This document shows positions 44,824 through 53,897 of a DNA stretch of 64,000 nucleotides, piece by piece (positions within the stretch are counted from its first letter, which is position 1; the number at the start of each line of letters is the position of its first letter). Source of the stretch: Acuticoccus yangtzensis (lineage in GTDB: Bacteria; Pseudomonadota; Alphaproteobacteria; Rhizobiales; Amorphaceae); NCBI RefSeq assembly GCF_001927245.1, contig NZ_MJUX01000004.1, positions 403,908 to 467,907 on the forward strand. The letters are read 5' to 3'. A program made the translations under genes and the position numbers. The notes beneath the pieces are model-generated. The model was not told where the DNA came from. It ran no database searches and saw nothing but the letters and a program-made list of their open reading frames with translations.

Positions 44824-45733
44824 AGGTCGCCTCCCGCTCCTCGGCCGTCAGCAGCATGGCGAGCGGGCCGGTGGAGCGGTGGGCGCCCATCACCTCGGCC
44901 CGTGCGGCTCGCTTGGCGGCATCGTCCATGTCCGCCGCGCGGTTGACCTGGAGCAGCTTCTGCACCCCTTCGGCGGAGGGCGACGGATTGACGCGCGCGA
45001 CCGGGATCGAGCGGTCGACGTCGATCCCCAGCGTGTCGCAGAAGGCGGCGAAGACGTTGTCCTTGGTGTCCTGGTAGCGCAGCACATGGGTGGCCTTGGC
45101 GCCCAGAAGATAGGACCAGCGATTGATCACGCGAAAATAGTTCAGCCCCGATCCAGGCTTGAACAGCGCCCGCTCGGCCCAGTCGCGGAAGTCGCGCGTC
45201 TCGCCCGACTTCACCGCCTGGAGGTAGGACGACATCGCCCATTCGTCCTGCCGGCGGATGAAGGCGACCACCTCGAACCGTGCCGGGGCGAAGGCGGCGG
45301 CGATCGCCCGGTACATCGGGATCGGCCAGGACCCCCACCAATATTCGCTGGAGAGAACGATCGTGTGCGCGTTCTCCGCCGCCGCGTCGGTGACGATCTG
45401 GCGCGCGGTGTCGCGGAAGTAGGCCTCGCGGTCCTCCGGCAGGTCCGCCAGATGCATCCGCCACGCGCCGGGGTGGATCGCCGCGGACAGGAGATGGTGC
45501 GCGCCGGACGGCACGCCCTCGTGGTTGAAGTGCACGCCGAGCTTGGAATAATGCACGCCCTGGCCGCTGAGCTCCTCGCGCCGCTTGAAGAGCGCGGTCT
45601 GAAGCGCCGAGCTTCCGGTCTTCGTCGAGCCGATATGGATGACGACCCGTTTCGGCTCGCCGGGGGCGGACTTGTTTTCTCCGGGGGCAGCCGTCTTTTC
45701 GCCGGGGGCAGATGGGGGCGCTTCGTTGTCCAA
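44708..45733 (-). CDS. Sulfotransferase-like P-loop protein
   Basis: 341 residues. VIHIGSTKTGSSALQTALFKRR (about 31-52) is the PAPS 5'-phosphate loop region of bacterial sulfotransferase-like proteins. FEVVAFIRRQDEWAMSSYLQ holds the 3'-phosphate-binding Arg, and THVLRYQDTKDNVF follows. It probably sulfates or otherwise decorates a surface glycan made by the adjacent glycosyltransferase. The N-terminus has three seven-residue repeats (SAPGEKT, AAPGENK, SAPGEPK). TTG at 45733 has GGAG 7 nt upstream; a GTG at 45760 is the alternative. Its last 116 bp overlap the transferase gene on the other strand. Confidence 0.75.
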   Translation of the reverse strand: MDNEAPPSAPGEKTAAPGENKSAPGEPKRVVIHIGSTKTGSSALQTALFKRREELSGQGVHYSKLGVHFNHEGVPSGAHHLLSAAIHPGAWRMHLADLPEDREAYFRDTARQIVTDAAAENAHTIVLSSEYWWGSWPIPMYRAIAAAFAPARFEVVAFIRRQDEWAMSSYLQAVKSGETRDFRDWAERALFKPGSGLNYFRVINRWSYLLGAKATHVLRYQDTKDNVFAAFCDTLGIDVDRSIPVARVNPSPSAEGVQKLLQVNRAADMDDAAKRAARAEVMGAHRSTGPLAMLLTAEEREATFRESRESDALIVRRFLKRELPLFDIEDLERAEEPAPAP

Positions 45734-45860
45734 GCGGACACTCCATAGTAGATCACACACCGGGAAAGAACGGATCCGCCCCGAAGGTCACGCTAGGGTG
45801 CATAGGGCCAATCTCGGGCTCGGATCAACACACGGCAATGATGGGCTGGCAGGAGACGCG

Positions 45861-46547
45861 ATGAGCGATGCGAAACGGCGCGTGGCGGAGGCCGCGGCGG
45901 ACCTGGTGGAACCCGGTATGCGGCTCGGCCTCGGCTCGGGCTCCACGGCGACCTTCTTCGTCGAGGCGCTGGGCCGGCGCGTGGCGGGCGGGCTCACCCT
46001 GCCGCCCTGCGCCTGCACCTCGCGCGCCACGGAAGAGGCCGCCCGCCGCGCCGGCATCGCCATCGTCGACATGATGGGCCCGGACGCGCCCGCGACCCTG
46101 GACCTCGCCGTCGACGGGGCCGACGAGGCCGACCCGACGCTGCGGCTGATCAAGGGCGGCGGCGCCTCGCTGCTGCGCGAAAAGATCGTCGAGGCGCTGG
46201 CCGCCCGCTTCGTCGTCATCATCGACGAGAGCAAAGTTGTGGACACGCTGGGCGCCTTCCCGCTGCCGGTGGAGATCACGCCCTTCGGCTGGGCGTCGAC
46301 GGCGCATCTGATCCGCCAGCGGCTGGGCGTGGAGCCGAAGTTGCGCCAGGTGCGCGGCGAGACGCTGAAGACCGACAACGGCAACTTCATCGTCGACTGC
46401 GCCTTCGGGCGGATCGCCGACGCGGAGGCGGTGGCGGCGGCGTTGGGTGCCATTCCCGGTGTCGTGGAGCATGGCCTGTTCATCGGCATGGCCAGCGAGG
46501 CTCTGGTGTCCGACGGCAAGAACGTGCGGCGCCTGACCCCGGTCTGA
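45861..46547 (+). CDS. rpiA: Ribose-5-phosphate isomerase A
   Basis: Interconverts ribose-5-P and ribulose-5-P in the pentose phosphate pathway. 228 residues with GLGSGSTATFFVEALG, LAVDGADEADP, LIKGGGASLLREKI and the C-terminal GVVEHGLFIGMA, all diagnostic of RpiA. AGGAG 5 nt before the ATG. Divergent from the sulfotransferase gene over about 127 bp; the TRAP genes follow but need not share its promoter. Confidence 0.97.
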   Translation: MSDAKRRVAEAAADLVEPGMRLGLGSGSTATFFVEALGRRVAGGLTLPPCACTSRATEEAARRAGIAIVDMMGPDAPATLDLAVDGADEADPTLRLIKGGGASLLREKIVEALAARFVVIIDESKVVDTLGAFPLPVEITPFGWASTAHLIRQRLGVEPKLRQVRGETLKTDNGNFIVDCAFGRIADAEAVAAALGAIPGVVEHGLFIGMASEALVSDGKNVRRLTPV

Positions 46548-46659
46548 GGTCGCCGCCATCGCCCGCCGCCCCCCTCCCGCCGACGCTCCCGCCTCCGCCG
46601 ACGCGCCCCCTGACGCGGCGGCCCCGCCTCCCACCGACGCGGCTTCACCCGCGGACACC

Positions 46660-48537
46660 TTGCCATCTGCGGCAGCGGCGGACCGGCGGGGGCCGCTTCG
46701 AGCACTCCTCGCCGTAACGCTCAGGAGACCGGGTTTACTGCCGCGCCTGGCTGACGGGGCCGGGGCGCTGCTGCTCGGCGGCCTGGTCGCCGCGCTCGCC
46801 CTCAACATCGCGGCGCGCTGGTTCGGGCTGCCGGTGGTCGGCGCGTCGCTGGTGGCGGGGTGGATCTTCACCGCACTCGCCTTCTCCGCACTCCCGTCGC
46901 TGATGGGTGACGTGCCGGACGGGCCGCGCGGGACCCTCGCCACCGCCCTCACCGCTTTCGCGGTGGCGACGATCGCCGCCGGGCTGATCGGCGCGGCGAC
47001 ACGCCTCGGCGGGACCGAAGCGGTGCTCGCCATCCCGCGCGGCTGGCGCTATGTGGCGGGCGCCGTGTTCGCCATCGCCGCCCTCGCCGGCACGCTGCAC
47101 GGGCCGTGGACCGCCCTCGGCGCGGCGCTCGGCATCGCCGCCGCAGTGGCGCCGCTGCCGCCGCAGGGGCCGCTCGCCGGAGCCGCCGTCTTCGCGCTCG
47201 CGCTCGCGCTCAGGGTGCCGGTGGCGCTCGCCCTCGTCGCCGGCGTGGCCGTCGCGCCCGGCCGCCTGTCCGACGCGGCGCTGGCGCAGAACGTCATGCG
47301 CGGCCTGTCGCCTTACGTGCTCCTCGCCATCCCGCTCTTCATCCTGTCCGCCTCGCTGATGCTGGCGGGCGGCGTCGGCGACAAGCTCGTCGCGGCGTCC
47401 ACCTGGTTCGCACGGCGGCGACGCACCGCGCTCGGCGAGGCGAACGTGATCGCCAGCACCTTCTTCGGCGGCGTCTCGGGCTCTTCCATCGCCGATGCGG
47501 CGCTGGGGGCACGGCTGCTCGTTCCGGCGATGGTGGCGGCGGGTTATCCGGCCGCGCGGGCGGCGGCCATCACCGCGGCCTCGGCGGTGCTCCCCAACAT
47601 CCTGCCGCCGTCCATCGCGCTGCTTCTGGCGGCGGCGGCCACCGACCAGTCGGTCGGCGCGCTGTGGATCGCGGGCCTCGGCGGCGGCCTCGTCCTCGCT
47701 GCCGCGCTGTGGCTCGCGGTCAGAATCACGCCTGTCACCGCCCCGTCCGCTGCGGTCGCGTCTCCCGCTGAGCCCCCCGCGGGCGCCACCACCACACCCA
47801 CCGGCGCGACAGACGCGGACGCTGCACCCCGGCGCTGGGCAAATCCCGTCGCAGGGATCAAACCGGCCGAAGCGGCAGCGGCGCGAACGGCGCCCGTGAG
47901 CGCGGCCGCACCACCGGCGGAGACGGGGGCGGCGGTGCTTTGGGGCCTCGTGCCGCCGCTCATCATCGCCGTCACTGTGCTGGGAGGGCTGCGCTTCGGC
48001 CTCGTCACATCGGTGGAGGCGGGGCTCGCAGCCGCGCTCATGTCCGCCCTCTTCGCCGCCAAGGCGGGCGGGCGTGCGCTCGTCGACGCGCTCGGCGAGG
48101 CGGCGCGCCAATCCGGCCGCGTCGCCCTCCTCATCGGCGCCGCGGCGCCGGTCGGCTTCGTCTTCGCCACCAGCGGCCTCAACGCCGCCGCCTTCCTGCC
48201 CGACGGCCCGCCCTGGTTCGTCCTCGCCGCGGCCGCTGCCATCGCCCTCGTCATCGGCACGGTGCTCGACGTCGGCGCCGCCATCCTCCTCCTCCTCCCC
48301 GTCCTCGTCCCGGCCGCCGGCGGCGACATGATCCACACCACCCTCGTCCTCACGGTCGCGCTTCTCCTGGGCGGATTGACGCCGCCTGTGGGCATCCTTG
48401 TTCTCGTGGTAAAGGACATCACCCATATCGGGGGGGTCTACCGGGCGGTGCTGCCCTATCTCACCGCCCTGACAGGGGGGCTCGCGCTGCTGATTGCTCT
48501 GCCAGCCCTCACGTCCGGCCTCGCCAGGCTCTTCTGA
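46660..48537 (+). CDS. TRAP transporter permease, fused DctQ-DctM
   Basis: 625 residues. Residues about 28-150 give four membrane segments, as in the small DctQ subunit. The rest is a DctM large permease (SPYVLLAIPLFILSASLMLAGG, STFFGGVSGSSIADAA, SAVLPNILPPSIALLLAAA, LTPPVGILVLVVKDITHIGGV). A linker of about 75 Ala/Pro/Thr residues (about 360-430) interrupts the DctM part between helices. No ATG or GTG exists between the upstream in-frame stop and the first helix; TTG at 46660 is the first standard start and has no ribosome site. The true start is therefore unsure. Pairs with dctP 26 bp downstream. Confidence 0.85.
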   Translation: MPSAAAADRRGPLRALLAVTLRRPGLLPRLADGAGALLLGGLVAALALNIAARWFGLPVVGASLVAGWIFTALAFSALPSLMGDVPDGPRGTLATALTAFAVATIAAGLIGAATRLGGTEAVLAIPRGWRYVAGAVFAIAALAGTLHGPWTALGAALGIAAAVAPLPPQGPLAGAAVFALALALRVPVALALVAGVAVAPGRLSDAALAQNVMRGLSPYVLLAIPLFILSASLMLAGGVGDKLVAASTWFARRRRTALGEANVIASTFFGGVSGSSIADAALGARLLVPAMVAAGYPAARAAAITAASAVLPNILPPSIALLLAAAATDQSVGALWIAGLGGGLVLAAALWLAVRITPVTAPSAAVASPAEPPAGATTTPTGATDADAAPRRWANPVAGIKPAEAAAARTAPVSAAAPPAETGAAVLWGLVPPLIIAVTVLGGLRFGLVTSVEAGLAAALMSALFAAKAGGRALVDALGEAARQSGRVALLIGAAAPVGFVFATSGLNAAAFLPDGPPWFVLAAAAAIALVIGTVLDVGAAILLLLPVLVPAAGGDMIHTTLVLTVALLLGGLTPPVGILVLVVKDITHIGGVYRAVLPYLTALTGGLALLIALPALTSGLARLF

Positions 48538-48563
48538 GCCACGTCTGACCCAAGGAGCCGCCC

Positions 48564-49562
48564 ATGTTCCGCACCGCCACGGCCGCCCTCGCTGCGACCT
48601 TCCTCGCCGCCATCGCGACCGCTCCGCCCGTCATGGCGCAGGACGCGGCGCCCACGGAGGCGCTGACCGTCACGTCCCAATACGGGCCCGAGAAACCGCA
48701 GAGCCTGTTCTGGGAGCGGTTCGCCGAGCTGGTCGAAGCCGGCCGGCCGGGCACCTACACCTTCAACATCGTCACCAACGGTGCGCTCGGCGGCGAGAAG
48801 GAGGAGGCCGAGGGGGTGCAACTCGGCTCCATCACCGGCGCCCTCTCCACCGTCGCCAACCTCACGACCTGGGTGCCGGAAGGCACGGTGCTGGACCTGC
48901 CCTTCGTCTTCACCGGGCGCGAGCACATCATGGCCGCGATGAAGGGCGGGCTCGGCGCCAAGCTGCGCGCCGCCTACCGCGAACAGGGGTTCGAGACGCC
49001 CGCCTTCATCATCTTCGGCGCCCGCAACCTCCTGGGCAAAGAGCCGATCACCACACCCGATCAGCTCGAGGGGCTGAAGATGCGCTCGTTGGAGAGCGAC
49101 CTCCACATCGCCCTGTGGCGCTATCTCGGCGCGGAGCCCACCGCACTCCCGATCACCGAGGCCTATACCGCGCTCGGCACCGGTGTCGTCGATGCGATGG
49201 ACATGACGAAATCCGGCTATGAAGCGCTGAAGCTGTTCGAGGTCGCGCCGGTCCTGTCGGAGACGGCGCACATCTGGGCGATCGGCGTCGTCTATTTCGA
49301 CCGCGCCTTCTGGGACGGCCTGTCCGAGGAGGACCAGGCGCTCTTCGAAAGCGCGGCGCAGCAGGCGGCCGCCTACTTCAACACCCTCACCGAGACCGAG
49401 CAGGACGAGGCGATGACCCGCGCCGAGGGCCAGCGCGCCCGCCTGGTGAAGGTCGATCAGGCGCCCTGGCGCGAGGCCGTCGCGCCCTTCGTGCAAGAGT
49501 ATGTGGCCACGCTGTCCCCCGCCGCCGCGGACGCTCTGAAGGCGATCGAAGCGGCGCGTTGA
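48564..49562 (+). CDS. dctP: TRAP transporter substrate-binding protein DctP
   Basis: Periplasmic solute receptor for the adjacent TRAP permease. 332 residues. Signal peptide with cleavage near VMAQDAAP; PDQLEGLKMRSLES carries the conserved Arg that usually binds a substrate carboxylate, and TEAYTALGTGVVDAMD is the second family motif. AAGGAG 7 nt before the ATG. The substrate is probably an organic or amino acid; the dipeptidase gene next to it hints at a peptide or amino-acid-derived compound. Confidence 0.9.
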   Translation: MFRTATAALAATFLAAIATAPPVMAQDAAPTEALTVTSQYGPEKPQSLFWERFAELVEAGRPGTYTFNIVTNGALGGEKEEAEGVQLGSITGALSTVANLTTWVPEGTVLDLPFVFTGREHIMAAMKGGLGAKLRAAYREQGFETPAFIIFGARNLLGKEPITTPDQLEGLKMRSLESDLHIALWRYLGAEPTALPITEAYTALGTGVVDAMDMTKSGYEALKLFEVAPVLSETAHIWAIGVVYFDRAFWDGLSEEDQALFESAAQQAAAYFNTLTETEQDEAMTRAEGQRARLVKVDQAPWREAVAPFVQEYVATLSPAAADALKAIEAAR

Positions 49563-49718
49563 CGCGGCGCGCCCGGCGGCCGACACTCGCACCCGGAACG
49601 GCGGTGGCCTGCGGGCAGCGCCGATCCGGACACGACAGCGTGCCGGGCCACGGTCCTGCGGGCTCGGCAGACCGGCACGCCGGCTCACCCACCCTCACGG
49701 AGGCCATGGACGGAGCGG

Positions 49719-50789
49719 ATGACTCAGCGGATTTTCGACGGGCACAATGATGCCCTCCTGCGCCTGTGGCAGAAGGACCGGACGGGCGAGCGCTTCCTCG
49801 GCACGAATGCGGACGGCCATCTCGACCTTCCGCGCGCCCGCCAAGGCGGGATGATGGGCGGCATCTTCGCCACCTTCGTGTGGGAGGAGCCGCAGCGCGC
49901 CAAGCCCGCGCCGCAAGGCAGCGTCGACGCGCCGCCCGCAGGCCTTGCCCAGCCCCGCGCGCTGGAGGTGACGCTCGCCGAACTCGCCATCGCCTTCCGC
50001 ATCGAGCGCCGGTCCCGTGGTGCGGTGAAGATCTGCCGCACCCCGGCCGAGGTGGAGGCCGCGAACGAGGCCGGCGCTTTTGCCATGATGCTCCACATGG
50101 AGGGCGCCGAAGCCATCGGCCCGGACCTCGACGAGCTCGAGACCCTCTACGCCGCAGGTGTCCGCTCCCTCGGCCTGGTGTGGAGCCGCCCCACCGTGTT
50201 CGGCTACGGCGTCCCCTTCCGCTTCCCCTCCACGCCCGACATCGGCGAAGGGCTGACCGACCGCGGCATCGCCCTGGTGAAGGCGTGCAACGATCTCGGC
50301 GTGATGCTCGACATGAGCCACCTCAACGAGAAGGGCTTCTGGGACGTGGTGCGGCACTCGCGCGCGCCCATCGTCGCCACCCACTCCAACGCCCACGTTC
50401 TCTCTCCCGGCTCGCGCAACCTGACCGATGCGCAGATGGACGCCATCCGCGACAGCGAGGGCGTCGCCGGGCTGAACTTCGCCACCTTCATCCTGCGCGA
50501 CGATGCCCGGCGCGACCCCGACACGCCGCTGGACGCGATGCGCCGGCACCTCGACCATATGCTCGAGAAACTCGGCCCGCGCGGCGTCGCGCTCGGCTCG
50601 GACTTCGACGGCGCGGTAATCCCGGCCGGCATCGGCGACGCGGCGGGCCTTCCTCGTCTGGTCGATCTGATGCAGCAGGCCGGGTATGGAGCCGACCTGA
50701 TCGACGCCATCTGCTACCGCAATTGGATGGACATCTTGTCACGCACCCAGGCTCTCACCGCAGGAACCGCCGCCCCGCCCGCTCATTGA
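49719..50789 (+). CDS. Membrane dipeptidase family (peptidase M19)
   Basis: Zinc dipeptidase, often active on L-D or D-configured dipeptides. 356 residues without signal peptide, so cytoplasmic. Metal ligands are visible in IFDGHNDALLR (His, Asp), LHMEGAEAIG (bridging Glu), LDMSHLNEKGFWDVV and ATHSNAH (His residues), and GSDFDGAV near the C-terminus. It lies 156 bp past dctP on the same strand, so the imported TRAP substrate may be a dipeptide-like molecule; this is inference from position. Confidence 0.92.
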   Translation: MTQRIFDGHNDALLRLWQKDRTGERFLGTNADGHLDLPRARQGGMMGGIFATFVWEEPQRAKPAPQGSVDAPPAGLAQPRALEVTLAELAIAFRIERRSRGAVKICRTPAEVEAANEAGAFAMMLHMEGAEAIGPDLDELETLYAAGVRSLGLVWSRPTVFGYGVPFRFPSTPDIGEGLTDRGIALVKACNDLGVMLDMSHLNEKGFWDVVRHSRAPIVATHSNAHVLSPGSRNLTDAQMDAIRDSEGVAGLNFATFILRDDARRDPDTPLDAMRRHLDHMLEKLGPRGVALGSDFDGAVIPAGIGDAAGLPRLVDLMQQAGYGADLIDAICYRNWMDILSRTQALTAGTAAPPAH

Positions 50790-50820
50790 CTCCCCGCCAA
50801 CTAACGGGAGGCAATCAATC

Positions 50821-51264
50821 ATGCATACGATCCCAGCAGATGCATGGGTCATGGTCGGCGACGGCGAGAAGGCGCTGTTCCTGAAAAACGGCAGCGACGA
50901 CGCGCATCCGAACCTCTCGGTCGTGCGCGAGATGGCGCATGACAATCCGCCGACGCGCGAGCAAGGGACGGACACGCCCGGCCGCCGTGCCGACAACGGC
51001 ATCGGCCACAAGAGCGCGGTGGAGGAGACCGACTGGCACCGTCTGGAGAAGGAGCGCTTCGCCAAGGAGATCGCCGAGCGGCTCTACAAGGCCGCGCACA
51101 GGGGCGAATATCAGAAGCTGATCATCGCCGCACCGCCGCAGGTGCTGGGCGAGCTTCGGAAAAACCTTCACAAAGAGGTGGAGGAACGTCTGGTCTTCGA
51201 CGTGCCGAAGGCACTGACGAACCACCCGATCGACGAGATCGAGAAGGCGCTGATCAACGCCTGA
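50821..51264 (+). CDS. Host attachment protein (baeRF-like family)
   Basis: 147 residues. WVMVGDGEKALFL at the start and KLIIAAPPQVLGELRKNLHKEV near the end match the family annotated as 'host attachment protein' in Agrobacterium and relatives, related to the release-factor-like baeRF fold. The GGQ-type catalytic loop of true release factors is not visible. GGGAGG 9 nt upstream. A terminator follows. The name is historical; function is unknown. Confidence 0.85.
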   Translation: MHTIPADAWVMVGDGEKALFLKNGSDDAHPNLSVVREMAHDNPPTREQGTDTPGRRADNGIGHKSAVEETDWHRLEKERFAKEIAERLYKAAHRGEYQKLIIAAPPQVLGELRKNLHKEVEERLVFDVPKALTNHPIDEIEKALINA

Positions 51265-51286
51265 CACCTGAAGGCCAGGAAGCACG

Positions 51287-51315
51287 AGGGGCGGCCGCAG
51301 GCCCGCCCCTTTTTT
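51287..51315 (+). terminator. Rho-independent terminator
   Basis: AGGGGCGG/CCGCCCCT stem with six T after it, 23 bp past the host attachment stop. Its far end touches the gspK stop on the other strand, so it separates the two convergent units. Confidence 0.85.
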
Positions 51316-52241
51316 CATGGGCCCGCGAGCCACCGCCACGCCAGGACGTGGTAGAGCGCGCCCGGGCGAGCGCCCCGCGCAATCACCACCTCGGTCCGCC
51401 GCGGGGCCAGCGCGGGATGCTCCACCGTCACCGTCAGCCGGTGGGCGCGCCCGGTGGCGGCCTGATCCCCCGCCGCCGGCAGCAGCGCGCCGAGTTCAGC
51501 GGCATCGCGCGCGTCGGCGCGACGGGCGATCACCGCGTCGATCGCGGCCGGGCTCGCCCCCGGAAGCGTGGCGAGGACGGCCCGCGGCGCCGTCAGCAGA
51601 TCGACACCCCCGCCGGGATTGAACACCGTGACATAAGGGTCCAGCGCCGCGAGCGCGTCCGGACCGACGCCCCCCAGCGAGCCGAGTGCCGCCACGTTTT
51701 GGACAGCGGGCGGGCGGGGCGCCGCGTCGCTGGCGGACGCTGCGGCCTGTTGGCGGCGCGCTTCGATGGCGGCCGCGAAGGCCTCGCCCGACCCGCCCAG
51801 AGAAAGCCCCCGCCACAGCGCCGCGAGGACCTCCGGCGCGGCGGCGTTGAGGTCGATCCGCGCCGCCTCGGGGATGGCGGTGATGCTGGCGGTGCCGTTG
51901 TCGAAGACGATGCGCTGACCGTTTACCTCCGCCAGACCAAGGTTCAGGCCATAGAGCTGAAAGGCGGCGAGGTTCACGGCGGCGTCCGCCATCGCATCGG
52001 CCGCCAGGATGTCGGCGCCGAGGCGGACACTGCCGGCCGCCCCGCGCGCCGCCAGGGACGCTGCCGCGACGATCCCCGCCATCAACGCCAGGACCACAAG
52101 AACCGCGACAAGTACGAAGCCGGCATCTCCGCGTCCCGGCGGGCAAGTGGCGTGCGGGCGGGCGGCGTGCGAGGGGGCGGCGCGCGGGCGGGTGGCGCGC
52201 GAGGGGGCGGCGTCCAGGCGGGCGGCGCGCGGGGGGGTCAT
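51315..52241 (-). CDS. gspK: Type II secretion minor pseudopilin GspK
   Basis: Tip pseudopilin of the T2SS. 308 residues. After a basic leader, GFVLVAVLVVLALMAGIVAA is the pilin-type hydrophobic helix; RIDLNAAAPEVLAALWRGL and GGVDLLTAPRAVLATLPG are the helix-hairpin-helix parts typical of GspK. The leader of about 40 residues is made of repeats (AAPS, RATRPRAAPS, HAARPH) and is far longer than normal. The position after Gly (DAG/F) fits prepilin peptidase cleavage. ATGA overlap with gspJ. Confidence 0.88.
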   Translation of the reverse strand: MTPPRAARLDAAPSRATRPRAAPSHAARPHATCPPGRGDAGFVLVAVLVVLALMAGIVAAASLAARGAAGSVRLGADILAADAMADAAVNLAAFQLYGLNLGLAEVNGQRIVFDNGTASITAIPEAARIDLNAAAPEVLAALWRGLSLGGSGEAFAAAIEARRQQAAASASDAAPRPPAVQNVAALGSLGGVGPDALAALDPYVTVFNPGGGVDLLTAPRAVLATLPGASPAAIDAVIARRADARDAAELGALLPAAGDQAATGRAHRLTVTVEHPALAPRRTEVVIARGARPGALYHVLAWRWLAGP

Positions 52242-52966
52242 CGGGGGACCTCTGGAGCGGGTCGCTCGGCGCAGGCGATGTCCGCATCCGGTGCGGCGGC
52301 GCATCCCGGATCCGCGCTCGCCCTCAGCGCCACGCGGTCGACGAGACCGCCGAACTCCACGAGAACCGCGTCCGGCACACGCGGGCCGCTGGGCCATGTG
52401 TCGGCGAGGAATTCGGCTCCCCCCGGCGCGGCCCGTCCCGCGAAACGGAAGCGCACCGGCTGACGCGCGATCATGGAAGGCGCGGTCCCTGCGGCGGCGT
52501 CCGTGAGCGCGCTCGTGGCCCGCAGGAGGCCGCCGTTCGAGGCCTGCAGCGTTACCCTCACGATCCCGCCGGGGGCGGCGGCAGCGAAGGTCACACGGTC
52601 GGCCGCGCCGTCGAAGATCGTCAGCCCGTCCGCCCCGCGTAACGGGAGCGCGGCGGCCAAGTCGCGCCGGAGCGCGATCGCCAGACGCCCGTCCCGCTCC
52701 ATGCGCTGCGCACGGACCGCGGCGTGGTCGGATGCGGCCGCCATCAGCGAGAGCAGCGAGGCGAGGCCGAGAAGGATGAGCCCGCTGAGGAGAAGCGTCG
52801 CCAGCGCCTCCACCATGAGGAAGCCGCCCGCCCGGTCCCGCCGTCCATTCCGGGATCGCTCGGCATGCGGCGGTCGGCCGATCCGCTCGCGTGCCGGCAG
52901 ACACCGGCCGACACAGCGCGGCCCGCGTGCTGCGGCGTCGTACGACTCCGAAACGGGCCGCCTCAT
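52238..52966 (-). CDS. gspJ: Type II secretion minor pseudopilin GspJ
   Basis: 242 residues. AGG/FLMVEALATLLLSGLI is the prepilin cleavage site and helix, with Glu at mature position 5. A leader of 48 basic residues is longer than the usual 6-10 and may be a repeat-free extension or a wrong start, though the ATGA overlap with gspI supports it. The C-terminus holds a Cys pair (DPGCAAAPDADIACAE). Confidence 0.82.
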   Translation of the reverse strand: MRRPVSESYDAAARGPRCVGRCLPARERIGRPPHAERSRNGRRDRAGGFLMVEALATLLLSGLILLGLASLLSLMAAASDHAAVRAQRMERDGRLAIALRRDLAAALPLRGADGLTIFDGAADRVTFAAAAPGGIVRVTLQASNGGLLRATSALTDAAAGTAPSMIARQPVRFRFAGRAAPGGAEFLADTWPSGPRVPDAVLVEFGGLVDRVALRASADPGCAAAPDADIACAERPAPEVPR

Positions 52967-53364
52967 GGACGGTCCGCCACCAGCCGCACCGTCTCCACGG
53001 TGACGGGCGCTGCCGCCCCGGCCGATACGGTCAGGCGCACCCGGACCGGCGACCAGGTGACGCTGTCCGCACCCTCACCGACACGGGCGGGAGCGAAGGC
53101 CAGCGGCTCGAAACGCATCGTCCAGCGGTGCGGGCCGGCGGTGCCGGAGCGCGGCGCCAACGCGGCACCCGGCGGCAATGGCGTGTCGAGCAGCGTACGG
53201 GCGACGCGCTCGGCGGAGGCGACCTCCGCGGCACGCGCCACCGTACCCGTGGCGGCGACGATGCCGCGCTGGATGGCGATGCCGACCGCGGCCAGCACCG
53301 CAAGCGCGACGAGCACCTCCACCAGGGTGAACCCGTCCACCCCGCACGCCCTGCGCCTCGTCAC
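52963..53364 (-). CDS. gspI: Type II secretion minor pseudopilin GspI
   Basis: 133 residues with VDG/FTLVEVLVALAVLAAVG, the pilin signature, and a short C-domain (GPHRWTMRFEPLAFAP; PVRVRLTVSAG) of GspI size. GTG start overlapping the gspH stop (GTGA). Forms the initiating tip with GspJ and GspK. Confidence 0.86.
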   Translation of the reverse strand: MTRRRACGVDGFTLVEVLVALAVLAAVGIAIQRGIVAATGTVARAAEVASAERVARTLLDTPLPPGAALAPRSGTAGPHRWTMRFEPLAFAPARVGEGADSVTWSPVRVRLTVSAGAAAPVTVETVRLVADRP

Positions 53365-53897
53365 GGGACGACCTCGACCGCCTCGGTAAAAGCGCGCACG
53401 GCGATGGTGACGGACCGATCCCCGAAGAGGAGGCGCAGGGTGCCCGCCTCAGCCGCCCCGCCCGGCCCGAAGACGATGCGCCCGCTTTGCGCGGCGAGGC
53501 TCGCGGTGACGCCGGGTGCGAGGGCCAGCGTTCCGGCCCCACCGACTGTGGACCCGCTTTGCCCGTCCGCTCTCGCCACCAGCGCGTCCCCGGCCGGGTT
53601 CAGGCTGACGGCGACCGGCAAACCCGTGCGCTCGGCGACGTCGCGCGCCGCCTTCAGGTGGGCCGCCGCCCTCTGCGCTTCCGCGTCGAGCGTCATGCGG
53701 CCGCGCGCAGGTCCGGCCCAGGGCAGCACCAGCGCCGCCACCAACGCCACGAGCACCAGCGCCAGCATCGCCTCCACCAGCGCAAAGCCCGCGGTGCCGC
53801 GGCGCGCTGCCGCCACCGCCCCCGCGCCGTTCAGCCGCCGCAGACCGGTGGCAGTGGGGAGCGGCGGAGGGATGTCGGCGCGGTGCCGCGGGGTCAT
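53361..53897 (-). CDS. gspH: Type II secretion minor pseudopilin GspH
   Basis: 178 residues. TAG/FALVEAMLALVLVALVAALVLP is the pilin helix; AAAHLKAARDVAERTGLPVAVSL is the GspH-typical stretch. The leader is about 37 residues and Ala/Arg/Pro-rich. ATGA overlaps on both sides (with gspG and gspI). Confidence 0.86.
   Translation of the reverse strand: MTPRHRADIPPPLPTATGLRRLNGAGAVAAARRGTAGFALVEAMLALVLVALVAALVLPWAGPARGRMTLDAEAQRAAAHLKAARDVAERTGLPVAVSLNPAGDALVARADGQSGSTVGGAGTLALAPGVTASLAAQSGRIVFGPGGAAEAGTLRLLFGDRSVTIAVRAFTEAVEVVP

Noticed and set aside
44676..45746. 356-residue frame overlapping the sulfotransferase-like gene
   Set aside because: Same strand, different frame; Arg/Gly/Pro-rich shadow without the P-loop sequence.
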